From Flectonema sp. DT1601 (taxonomy: Eukaryota > Euglenozoa > Diplonemea > Diplonemida > Diplonemidae), in assembly GCA_964019425.1 (NCBI GenBank), contig OZ025848.1, forward strand, positions 620,001 to 684,000: a stretch of DNA of 64,000 bases, given 5' to 3'. Each line of letters begins with the position of its first letter. Position 1 is the stretch's first letter. The translations under genes and the position numbers were made by a program. This document shows positions 39,605 through 50,268 of the stretch, piece after piece. The notes under the pieces are model-generated. The model saw nothing but the letters and a program-made list of their open reading frames with translations, ran no database searches and was not told the DNA's origin.

Positions 39605-40504
39605 ATGAGTAATAAACGATCCTACACGATCATGCAGTCAGTAGATGACACCAGTCAGAGTATAAACTATTACTGTCTTAGATGTGAAGGTGTAGTATTG
39701 GTAACAACAAAACAAATTACAGATTCAGAACGACGAATGTCTGATGGAGCCTACTGCGTCAACGATGACTTAATCCAATCTAAACAAATAGAACGAGGAG
39801 CCATCACAAAAATATTACGAACAGGAAGAGGAGCAGAAACACAACATCGACTGAAATGTGAACATTGCAAGGTAGTAATAGGTTACAAAGAAGTAGATCT
39901 CGATGACTTTGGAGGTAACGGATTATTTTATTTATTCCCTGGAATAGTATCAGCAAACCCAACAATGACACTCGAGAGTGTCACTGCAACTGAATTACAT
40001 GTTCCTACTTCAATAGCAGAGGGTAAATATGAAGATAAAGATGTCATTCTATTAACCCTCAAGATCTGTTATGGATCTCATACTAAGATTCAGATTTGTG
40101 ACATAACGGATTCATCGGTTACTCTTCAACTCCGATCTCGTTTTAAAAATAATGAAATTGAATCAAATTCGATTATTGTAAAGTTCTTTCAACGACTTCT
40201 CTCAAATGAAAAAGGAGACAATCAACTCCTTCCAAAGAACATCGAATCAGAATCCAATCGAACCTTAGCTATCTCAAAGGTTAGTTGCGGATATATTTAT
40301 CAAACATTACTAAAAGTAATGATAGGATCTGAGTATATATACCCTGGGTGGGATGGTAGTAAGCCACAGTAAGTACTTTACTACTTTACTTCATAATAAT
40401 AATATTCTGATGTGTGTTAGAACACATCACTTAGTCGGTCAGATATTTTTTTAACATTTTATAAAAAAATAAGATTATTTTCAAATCCCAACAGCGAATC
40501 ATAA
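39605..40504 (+). CDS. STEEP1 (CXorf56)-like domain fused to a DUF167/YggU-like domain
   Basis: The ORF ends at 40372 (255 residues). That stop is embedded in a strong donor (CCACA/GTAAGT at 40369), and an acceptor CCCAACAG at 40494 would instead end the protein with His-Glu-Ser at 40504; both ends are possible. Residues ~20-100 match the STEEP1/UPF0428 domain: YYCLRCEGVVLVT with a Cys pair, RTGRGAETQHRLKCEHCKVV with the second Cys pair and the YKE end. Residues ~165-250 fit DUF167/YggU: a strand around SSVTLQLRSRF, then ESNSIIVKFFQRLL, then a SNRTLAISKV strand. Human STEEP1 promotes STING exit from the ER; the role here is unknown. DUF167 function is also unknown. A relaxed second half (no AN-K motif) makes that assignment weaker. 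Confidence 0.68.
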
Positions 40505-40711
40505 CACAGAAAAAGGATCGTAGCAGAATTTTTCTTTTTTTCGTGTGAATATGTGAAAAAAAAACCCGCAAACCTTTTTTTTTCATTGATTATATTCCCA
40601 TTCCTTTACAGCAGCATATAGTCACATTACTACGCGCGTAACTTCACCCAACGAAACCCCCAGGCTGCTTTCTGTGATAAAAGAAGAATAGCGAATTAAA
40701 GAACAGCGAAG

Positions 40712-40735
40712 AAGAAGAAGAAGAAGAAGAACAAA
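40712..40735 (+). repeat. (GAA)n microsatellite in the PSP1 gene leader
   Basis: About eight GAA/AAG units directly before the start codon region. It resembles a purine-rich exonic enhancer, but its function is not shown. Confidence 0.7.
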
Positions 40736-40741
40736 CACACA

Positions 40742-42751
40742 ATGGAGAATTCAAAACACCAGATAGAAGAACTCTGTACGATATCCGGAGTAGGCACTCC
40801 GGAAAGATTTATTGAGTTAGGAATTACAAAAACATCAGATCTGTTGGCGATTGATATCGTACAGGAGATGAAATTCTTAGAATCTCGTGGGATTAGTTAT
40901 ATGGAACTTAGAAAGATGAAGAACGCAGCAGAGGAATTAGAAGTATCTCAAAGAGAGACGGTGTTGAAATTAAAGGCTATGAGAATGGAAGCCATGACAC
41001 CACCTTCACAGTTTGCTGATCGGTTTGCATCTTTAACACGAGGATGTTACTGTTGGAGGATAGTTGAACATCTTAAAACTGATAAACGATCTGATGAATC
41101 AGTTCTTGTAATCACCGCGGAGTTCCTTCTAATCTGTTCACTCGAAGGTTCGATAACGAACGTAATCAGATGTCAGGATATCGAACTCGCAGCTATTCAA
41201 AATACTCGTCCTGCTCTAATCGCGTTGAAAGCTTTTGAAAAATGTTGCGAACCAACTGTTGTGTTATCACTGAGACCTCACATCAGTAATCCTGTTAACG
41301 ATCCAATGCATCCACTTCATGCTTTAAACTTTGTAAGAAAACCTCGAACTCATTCTGACTTGGATGTAATAAAACTTCCACCAACACAGGACTTGTTTAA
41401 ACTTCCAAAACTGGTTGGTACTTTTGACGAAGGTGACAACTATCTTCCTCCTCACATGAAATTTCAAATATTACAACAAACTCGATCATGGCCACAAGGA
41501 GGGGCATCATCACTCCCGGCTGTTGAATTCGCTTTTAAAGGACAAGATGGTACTACTAACTGTCTAAGACTTGGAAAATCATTTGGAAGCACAGGCAAGC
41601 TTCAGTGGTACGTCGATGGGAAAGCAAGGATGCCAGACATCAGAGAGGTTCGTTATGAAGAAGGGATTTTGAAATTTCGAAAAGGAGATAACACCTTGAT
41701 GCCTTCGCTTCCCAAAGATGACAACACTCGCGAGCAGGCGCTAAAGGCTGTCGCTGCTTTGGCTGCAAAAGCCAGAATCCGATGCAATGGAATGCCTTCG
41801 GCTAAGAAGAAGGCAAAGAATGAAGAAAAATCAAACAGCCAGCCGTACACCTTTAAAGACCTTACTGGTGTTAGTCACAGACTGACTGCTTCCCCAAAAA
41901 GTGGTATCGAATGGTGGATAGGACCTACAATGTTTCAAGTTAAATATCTTTCTTACGATGGTTCTGTTTTAGTTGGTGGAAGTGCTGGACCTAATGCTCG
42001 GGTATCAGATGGTGAAATCTTAAATAGATTAAAGATAATGTCATCAACTACTGGTGTTACTTGTGTTGGGTTTCCTGGAGATAATCCTCCGCCTTCTCCT
42101 TCTATTGCAAGCACTCCTTCCTACCGACACGATCCTTATCAAATATATAACAGCGACTCAGATAGCGAAGTTGAAGTTGTTCAATCACCTGGTTCGTCAT
42201 TTAGCGCTCAGAGTCCTAAACAGATGCTCGCAACGAGTATGCGCGATGGTGGAGGTGCCGCATCTCCTCCTTCACCTTCTCAAATCAGTCAACTAAGCGA
42301 CCGCTATGGTGTTGCTGGATGTCTCTCACCTTCCACTGTTAGTGACGCTGGTCAGACTGACATGGACATGCCTCCAGTTATGCAACCAAATGAACAGGAT
42401 CTTCCTCCGTACAGACCGAGTTTCTCAAATAGAATGCACGGACTGTCTCCATCACCATCTCCGTACATGGGAACTCCAACACCTCCTCCACCTCTTGTTA
42501 GTACTCCAACACATCCATCACCAACTCCTCCTCCTCATGGACATCCAAATAATTTAAATAGTTCGATCTCAAGTTTGCCATCAACGGGATTCAGTTCTCC
42601 TGTGCAGCGATCAGCTCCATTTCCGCAGCAGTCTTCGCAACCAATGCAACCGACGCAGCAATACCAACAACAGGCTCCGCAGCAACAACAGTACGTACAA
42701 AATGGATATCCACAACAACAACAACAGCAACCACCACCACAACAACAACAA

Positions 42752-42807
<56 letters not shown>

Positions 42808-43525
42808 ACAACAACAACAACAGCAGCAGCAGCATCCTTCTTACTCAGTTCCCATTCCTGCTCCACAACAACATCAACAGCCACCTCCACCACCTCAGCA
42901 ACAACAACCACCGCAGCAGCATATGATGCAGCCGATGACACATTTCCAGCTACCTGCCCCACAGCAGCAACCTCCTGGCCACTACCCACAACAGCTACCT
43001 CACTACGACTACCTGCAGCAGCCTCCACAGAAGGAGCAGCAACTAGTCAGAATGGCTGTCTTATTTAAATATGGTAGAAGGGGAGAGTTTGTAAGCAGCA
43101 TCAGAGCAATGCCTGGTGAGTATGTCGTTGTAGAAACGTTGGCTGGACTTGGAATTGGACTTGTGGCTGGTGAGAGGAAAGGAGGGAGAAGAGATGACTC
43201 GCTGAGGATTCAGCGTAAGGCAGATCCCTCTGAAGTAAAAGTTTGGTCAGAATTACTCTCCTCAGAACAGAATATTCTTTTATCTCTTCAACAGTTAGTA
43301 GTACAGTTAGGTACTTCAATGTTATTACACAGAGTAGAGTTTCCTTTAGATTCATCTCGTCTAATTGTACACTATTCTAATCTCAGTGACCATCTTCTTC
43401 CACAGTTTTTAGGGCAGGCGCAGACCATCACGTGTTGTAAGATTACTCCAAACAATTGCTTCCCCGCAACAGGGCAGTGCGGTGAACCAATTGATGAATC
43501 AGCCCAGGGATGTCCGCAGTTGTAA
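40742..43525 (+). CDS. PH-like / polyQ / PSP1-domain protein
   Basis: 927 residues in a single exon. Residues ~1-85 are helical with a SAM-like or helix-hairpin feel (ELCTISGVGTPERFIELGI). Residues ~100-155 form beta strands like a PH or unusual PH-like fold (CYCWRIVEHLKTDKRS, VLVITAEFLLICSLEG). Residues ~260-440 repeat a similar strand pattern (CLRLGKSFGSTGKLQWYVDG; RLTASPKSGIEWWIG). Then come ~300 Pro/Gln/Ser-rich residues with 31 consecutive Gln (42740-42832). Residues ~766-920 are a PSP1 C-terminal domain: MAVLFKYGRRGEFVSS, GEYVVVETLAGLGIGLV, HRVEFPLDSSRLIVHY and a Cys-containing end. PSP1-domain proteins occur in bacteria and in kinetoplastids, where some bind RNA. RNA-granule-like behaviour is a guess from the polyQ. 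Confidence 0.8.
42740..42832 (+). repeat. CAA/CAG repeat coding for 31 glutamines
   Basis: Runs of CAA are interrupted by CAG pairs in a roughly (CAG)2(CAA)3 rhythm, then (CAA)8 and (CAG)4. The mixed codons suggest older expansion with some recent slippage. Antisense poly-Leu/Val frames over this stretch are artefacts. Confidence 0.95.
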
Positions 43526-46064
43526 ATATGGTAACAATAATAAATAGGTATTGGGAAACAATTTTTTTTTTTTTTTAATGTTTGTTTGTTTCTTAACCTT
43601 GCGAGTGAATATAATGGCATTCAGATATGGAGCAGATATGCAACTCATGTCAGAACATTACCTGTCTGTTGTGATCGATCAACTCGCTGCTATATCAATT
43701 TGTGTTTCTCTTATCTGAATGGACTCTTTTATTCTCAGTGCGGAGTATTTTTGTTGTTGTTGTTGTTGTTGTTTTATGATCCCTCTATCTTCTGTTCATC
43801 TTCGTTTTTTTTTTTTTTTTTCTTGTTTTAACTATTCTACTTAGAAAAAAACAAAACAAAACAAAAAAAAAAAACGTTAAAAACTTTCATACATTACTCT
43901 CTTACGAATTTGAAAACGTGACTTGAGCAGTGGCGATGTAATTTGCCAGCTAGTAAGCATAGTGAGAGTTCCGCATTTTTGGGAGGGCAATTGTTCAGCG
44001 CAACTTTTTGAGCAAACTTTTCCCCTTTACATTCAAAGGTCCCGAACTCCAGTAAGCCCGCTAGTAGTCAGCTTGCATTGCTGTTGTACATTGTTCCGAA
44101 AACCCCGAACGCAATTTTTGTTTTTTCCTCCTCCGAAAAAAAAAAGAAAAATAAAAAAAAATAAAAAATACAGGTCACTAACTCTACATTATCACTGGAC
44201 AAAAAGAGATAAGGGAGTGCCTGCGTCCCTTTCTTTTTGAAACATGTCAAACGACTTTTTTTTCTATTTAAAAAAAAAAATAAAATACAAATAGAATCTG
44301 TCGCAAAAGGGAACATTTTTTTAATGACAAGTTGCTTTTATTATCTACTTTATTGATTCAAATAAAAAAAATAAAAAAAAAAAAAAAAAGAATAAGGAAA
44401 AGAACACAAACTTCACTAGTCATTTGGAAATATGTAGAATTGATCTCTTATTCTAACTGATTGATGAGTGAACACAACGAATAGTAGTCAATAAAAATAT
44501 AGTTGGGGAAGAAACTATTCAGATTAAGATCAGCTGTTTCAACTTCCACACCCATACGCTGGTTAATTAAGAAATGAAAATTACAAGAATCTCTCTCAGT
44601 GCCTTCATTGAAAAGGACTGGAAAATCTATAAAAAAAGAATTTTGAAAAAAAAAAAAAATCTTATATACTCTTATTGGTTTTATTACTAGTCTCTTGATT
44701 GAAGGTTAGAAATTAGGAAAAAGTTGCAACCAACTTGTTGAACAGCTTTTGCCCACCACCGACTCCGGAGGGAATCCGTAACATAGAGGACACCTCTCTT
44801 CTGGAGCTAATGTTATGATTTTTTATTTATTTCTTTTTAAATACATAATTATATTCTTTTTTTTTTTTTTTTTTGGGAAAATTTTAATTGCAAAAAAAAA
44901 AAAAAGATAGTTTTCAAAGGGCTTCATTTACTTGTAGCCTTCTGGTGAACTATTTTACTGTCTCTTACCTCCTTGAAATTGAGGATAGGTAGTGTGACGC
45001 AGCTTTGACGTAGAGAAGACTGTGGATGACTAGTAAATTATGTTGTTTTGATTTTTTTTATTGCAGCCCTTCCCTATTTTTTATTTTATTTTTTTTTTTT
45101 TTGATTACATTTTAAAACATTAAAATTAAGTTCTTCTTCCATCGCTCAAGACTGGTACAGGAATGTCTTAGTATTTTAATTTTTTTTTTCCTCTTTTTTT
45201 TTAATTGTTATTTATTAGGGAGTTGATTTCTTTTGATTTATTATTTATCAACCGCTATGAACATATGGGTTGGTAGAGATTATTATTTATTTTTTATTTT
45301 TTTATTTTCAATTCTGTAAATACAACTGCGATAAAAAAAATGCTGTTCATTCATATCACTCTATTTGTGCCTGATACAAAAAATAATTTGAAGTGCTTTT
45401 CGAAAAATAGAGTGCATGAAAGAAAGAAAGAAAAATAATTATAAAAAAAATAAAAAAAAATGGTGTTCTCTTTATTTCTGCTACAAAGATGAAAAGCTTT
45501 TTTTTTGTGATGGTAGTGCGTTTTCTCCCAACAAACAAAACCCTTGTCGTTGTCGATTCGAAGAATAATGCGAGAACAAGAAAGAAAAGTTAGTCTCCGT
45601 ACGTTACTCTACCTGGAGTAGTAAGAAGGGGGAATTATTGACAAATAAATAAAGGAAATAACGAGACCGGAAATAGAAGTAACTAGGTCCAACAATCAAA
45701 AAAAAAAAAAAAAAAAAGTAAGGAATAAACTGCGTGCATACTCAAACAGATACAGTAGTGCAAGCTGACTGCGAAACCCCTCGCTGTCAGCTATTCGACT
45801 GCTCTTTTGCTTTTGCAATTGGGCATGCTGCGGGAAAAGGAAATGGGGGGGGAGATCATCTCCTCGTTGTCTTGCATTTTAGTTCTCTGTTAGGCAAACT
45901 GTGCGCCCATACAAAGAGGAAGTATTATTTTATTGTTCTTGTCATACAGAAAATCTGGAAAAAAAAAAAAGAAGAAATCGCTGTTCATCTGATTTATTCT
46001 ATAAATCTCACTCTCTCTCTCAATCTCTTTTCTTTCTTGTCAACTAACCTAATTCTTCTCTCAG
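43526..46064 (+). other. 2.5-kb spacer rich in homopolymers
   Basis: No gene supported on either strand. Contains (TTG)n near 43755 and many T runs and A runs (for example 43806, 44140, 44365, 44855 and 45700). Near 44750-44815 a GC-richer patch (CACCACCGACTCCGGAGGG) stands out from its surroundings but has no fold or ORF I could assign. The spacer ends with CAACTAACCTAATTCTTCTCTCAG, a textbook branch point plus acceptor that abuts the next ATG directly. Confidence 0.5.
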
Positions 46065-47318
46065 ATGAATAATACAGAAACACCTGAAGATGGTACCCTT
46101 GATAATGGTACAACCGCTAACAATGGAGGGGATAAGTCAAGTATTATCGTAGCTGGTTGTTTAGGAGTGATTGGATTATTTTTATTAGGATGTGGATTCT
46201 TTTTATGGAAGATGATGAATAAGATTCACACGGAGGATGAAGCGATCCCACGCAGGGAACGAATTCTGTTGGATGTCAATGCGGACACTTACAGTGAGAT
46301 GTCAGCTGATGTGACGGCAACTATTTGTGATATGTTTAGAACACCAATTACTACTCCAAGATCTCAGCCACTTCCAACTCCGAAATATCAACCAATTGTC
46401 CCACCAACTACAGAAGGAACGAGTGATATCAGAGAGAGACTAACACGAGCATCCCTAATGATGAAGAATGAAGAATTCCCTGACAGTCTGATTGTTGTTT
46501 CTCACAATCCAATTTACTCACAACTAGCTGGTGATTACAATCTCGTGGCTGAGTCAAAACGCTACGGAATGCCAGTTTGGAAAAAAGATAAATTAGATAA
46601 TTACATTTCTTCATCGAGAGATGGAAAATGGCAAGTTGTCAAACTTGATGTAGTCTCAAGTGACAGCAGTGATGATGAGAATAATGATTTCGATACTCGC
46701 GTCATGTTATCGTCCTTTGAACCTCACGGAGGTAAGATGCCTCACGAGATTATTGAATGGAGGGCTGTGTCTGAAAGTATTTACGTTCGATTACCTGCCA
46801 GAACAAATATGAGAAGACCAAACAGAAGGAAACGAGGAACTTTACTTTCAGCAGTCGCAGAGGATGCTCTTAGCGTTGTCAGCAGGGACTCAGACACCAG
46901 ATCCAGAGACTCAAAGGATGAGAGGAAGAGGCCGGAATTGAGTTTAGCAGCATCACTAGCAAGTGTTGTCAGTCGAGAGTCATCAAGTACTGATCAAATG
47001 TTTTCACCTCGATCTAGAGATGAGAGGAGGAATGGATTAGCGAGTGTTATGGGAAGAGAATCAGTTGAAACATTCACTAACAGGGGTAAGAAGAATGATG
47101 TCACTCTATCATCGATTGACGCCCTTCGATCACCACCTTCGGATTACATGACGGCATCAAATGCGTCACTTTCATCATTACCAGGACGGCGTTCAGTAAC
47201 TCCACAATTTACTCCAAGAGATCGCTCAGGTGGGATTCGCTCGATGACGACAACACCCGTCAGCCCGGCCCTCGTAACAGCAGGACGGGGGATCGCTGTC
47301 ACGAACTTTAAATTATAA
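46065..47318 (+). CDS. Single-pass membrane protein with a long cytosolic tail
   Basis: 417 residues. The ATG follows the acceptor CTCTCAG with no gap, so the transcript would have almost no native 5' UTR. Residues 1-24 are acidic with N-glycosylation sites. Residues ~26-49 are a TM helix (SIIVAGCLGVIGLFLLGCGF). The rest is a cytosolic tail. Residues ~150-185 (LAGDYNLVAESKRYGMPVW, then SSSRDGKWQVV) match a small G-x-Y...G-x-P-V-W...GKW module that recurs in protist surface proteins. The C-terminal half is Ser/Arg-rich with repeated VSRDS/VSRES and SPRSRDERR motifs, likely phosphorylated. There is no signal peptide, so it is probably a type III protein. Function unknown. Confidence 0.75.
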   Translation: MNNTETPEDGTLDNGTTANNGGDKSSIIVAGCLGVIGLFLLGCGFFLWKMMNKIHTEDEAIPRRERILLDVNADTYSEMSADVTATICDMFRTPITTPRSQPLPTPKYQPIVPPTTEGTSDIRERLTRASLMMKNEEFPDSLIVVSHNPIYSQLAGDYNLVAESKRYGMPVWKKDKLDNYISSSRDGKWQVVKLDVVSSDSSDDENNDFDTRVMLSSFEPHGGKMPHEIIEWRAVSESIYVRLPARTNMRRPNRRKRGTLLSAVAEDALSVVSRDSDTRSRDSKDERKRPELSLAASLASVVSRESSSTDQMFSPRSRDERRNGLASVMGRESVETFTNRGKKNDVTLSSIDALRSPPSDYMTASNASLSSLPGRRSVTPQFTPRDRSGGIRSMTTTPVSPALVTAGRGIAVTNFKL

Positions 47319-49133
47319 CGAAATGCGTCTTCCATGAACAGCTACTCAGAAAACTAATTGTGTACGAATACCACATTCCACAACATTAGTTATTATTTGA
47401 TACAATAAGAACCCTCCTGTTCTTTTTATTTATTAAACTGCTTCGCGCAAAGTGTTCTTTGTGTTTATAAAGTCATGGCAGTGAAGACAAGGGAACCTCT
47501 TTTATCACTTATATGAGTGGGAGTATGGCATCCATCAGAGAACAAATAAATTATGTCTTATCATCCCAATTTTCTTTTTAATTTTTTTTTATAATGAACT
47601 ATTCCCCTTTTTATTATTGCGTAATTACAAATAGCACCAGTCTGCGTTCTGTTGGTAGTTACTTAAGTTCAGAGAGTGTGCTTCTTAATTCTTTTTTTTT
47701 TTTTTTTTTTCATTTGAGGGAGTTTTCTTTTTGGTACTACAATACCTAGTTATTGTAGTGTAGTGTTTCAATTATAACTTATTTGTGGGACGTATTGAGA
47801 ACTTGCTTGTTCTGTTGTTTGCGATGGATTGCCTTAAGGCAATAAGTGTTTTATTATTTTATTTTCATAAACTCGATTGCTTTAAGATGTTAATCGTAAT
47901 TTGTTTATCGCCATAAGTCTCTCTCGCTTTTTTGTTGAAGTGTTCAGCGAGTGGAGGCTCTATTCCCATCACGAAATATTCTTTTTTTTGTCTTTGTTCT
48001 ATTCGCCTAAAAAGCTCTCTTTCCCTCATTCATATTCATGTTTATTTTGTGTGGTGCATAAACTGTATGTACCGTTGTGTACAGAGTTTTCTAAGTTCTG
48101 TGTTAAAATTCGTATTTCCGGTTCCAGCAACTCAATGTTGCTGTGCCACGCGATAGTTTTTTTTTTCACTTTTTAACGCTGAACTGTTTTTTTATTTAGC
48201 CCCCGTCATAAATACAATCAACGTACAGAGCACCAGACCAACAGCAGCTGCATTCGGAGTGTAACTTCGCATAGCAGCAGGCAGTCGTGTGCTCTGCTGA
48301 AGGTTAACGGACTGTTGTTGAAAAGCATCAAGCAAACAATTCTTATTATTATTTTTTAAACTCTTTTTGTTTGCACTGACAAACTCCTCAGGGAACAACT
48401 CTTATTAAAGTCGACAACACTCATCATGTTGTATTAAATAATAACAGGCACGACTGCATATGGTTGAATTCTCTTCAGTAAAGCCCGCGGGGTACCGCAG
48501 CTATTTTAAATCTAAATTAGGTAACTAACTTGTTGGAAGTGAAACAAGTGAAAGTTACGCTGTGATACCTATAGCTATAAGAGTAGCAACTCTTTTCATG
48601 TGTCGAGTTGGGCGAGTTTTCACCGAAAAAAGGAAAGCTGTATTCAGACAACTTTAGAAGACGGTGAGATTATGGGTTTTATTTTTTTTTTATCCACCCG
48701 ATTCGATTTATTTTATTTTATTTTTATTTGTGCGATCTCTTCTACTCTTGCAAGTGCCTTCGTGACGTCAATCTCTCTGTGTTGTCATGTGGTGTGACTT
48801 CCCCAGCTGTGCTTCAACTTGTTTTTGCGGTGATAATGCACACGGGAAACTAGCTTACATCATTGCTTTTTTGTTTCTCTTCTCCATCTCCCTCTCTCTC
48901 TTCTCTCTCTCTCTCTCTCTCTCGTGTAAGTGTTTCATTCTTAACTTGCTTTCCAGGAGTTTCTTAGCAACTGTTGGTCAGTTATTTTTATATCTCTCTT
49001 TTTTGTTATGGTTCAGTTCCTTTTTATTATTATTTTCCTTTACTGTGTTTCACTAAAGCAACCAATCTATACAATACACTCACAAAAGTTTTACCTGTCA
49101 CAGAATAACTGACTTGTGGGTCATAGCGAAGTT

Positions 49134-49165
<32 letters not shown>

Positions 49166-50268
49166 ACCTAGACAAGTAGAATTGTCTAAGGGTTTACCCA
49201 CTTACAGTGTGGTTATGAGGCCAATCGTTTGTTCTTTAGTCACTTCAATTCCAATGGAGAAGTGTAGTAAGCAAACCATAATACTCATTCCTCATGTCCT
49301 TTAGTGGGATAGAGCAATAATATAAAAAGATTAGTATCCGTCTTTATTATTATTATTATTATTTAACATCTGTTGATGGTTCTTATTGTGAAGAAGCCAT
49401 CTCTTCTAGTCTACAGAGAGTCTCATGGTTGTGGTACGCCGTGGGGTTCTCTAGAAGTTTGGATTCCCTGACTTCGATAAATAAATAAAAATAAACAATA
49501 AAACAACTAAACAGTTGTGCTACTGTGCCACGTGCGAAATTCTAGAGAAGAGAAATCTTCTTACGGCAGTTAAATACGCAGCTCTTTCTAAACCTTTCTT
49601 AGTTCTTCATCTTTGCGAAAGAGAATTACATCTCAGAACTAAATCAACTCCTCATCAGTCACCTACTCAGCAACTCTGTTGAGAACGTGCGACAACTCGA
49701 TTCCTTGCTGAGGACCCAAAGTTCTCCCCGGTGACTATTAACTATTACATTGAAGTCTTCCTAACAAGTGAGGTCCTTACCAAGTTACAGTAACATATCA
49801 GACATGAGCGGTTTCTACGATTTTTTTAAATATTTCTTAAAAATGTCGATCAGGAATGGCACAGCTGATAATTAAAATTATTTAAAATACCAGAAAAAGA
49901 GTATTGTGATACCACATCACTGAATACTACACTACTCAAACTCTGTGTAATATTTGTTGTTTTTTTTTTTTATTTGCCAAGCCATCGAAAAGGCAAACTA
50001 CAAAAGAGAACGAAATTGAATTGAAACCCCACCTGCGGGAAGAATGGATAATCTCAGAATTGTGAAATTAGTTTTCACAAAAATATATTTTTATTTGTTC
50101 TTTTCGGTAATGTTGTTTTGATATTATTATTTGCTGACCCCATTTTTTAAAAATACCAAAACAGAAATAAACAAACAACATGTTCTTAACTTACAATAAA
50201 TTACTATTTCACATATTATCTAACTCACGTACATCTCATTTAAAACAGTTTTATCGAATTCTTATAAA
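47319..50268 (+). other. 2.9-kb spacer
   Basis: No secure gene. It contains T runs near 47695 and 49965, a (CT)n tract near 48895-48922, and (TTA)n near 49343. Short open frames mostly lack ATG starts. One minus-strand frame near 48.2 kb encodes a possible tail-anchored peptide (listed). ATTTAAAACAG at 50248 is the acceptor-like site 20 nt before the TFIIE gene. Confidence 0.45.
48192..48269 (-). CDS. Possible tail-anchor exon, minus strand
   Basis: A short minus-strand frame ends in a hydrophobic helix (NAAAVGLVLCTLIVFMTGAK) just before TAA, typical of a small tail-anchored membrane protein; the MRSYTPN lead-in faintly recalls Sec61-beta. Only 25 codons follow the ATG. Upstream codons are open for about 40 more but without ATG, so it would need a 5' exon. 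Chance is a real alternative. Confidence 0.2.
   Translation of the reverse strand, partial: RSYTPNAAAVGLVLCTLIVFMTGAK

Noticed and set aside
42591-43028. Minus-strand poly-Val/Ala and poly-Leu ORFs
   Set aside because: Antisense shadows of the CAA/CAG glutamine tract of the PSP1-domain gene.
43586-44240. Several short ORFs around (TTG)n and T runs
   Set aside because: Non-ATG starts and low-complexity content; no acceptor/ATG arrangement.
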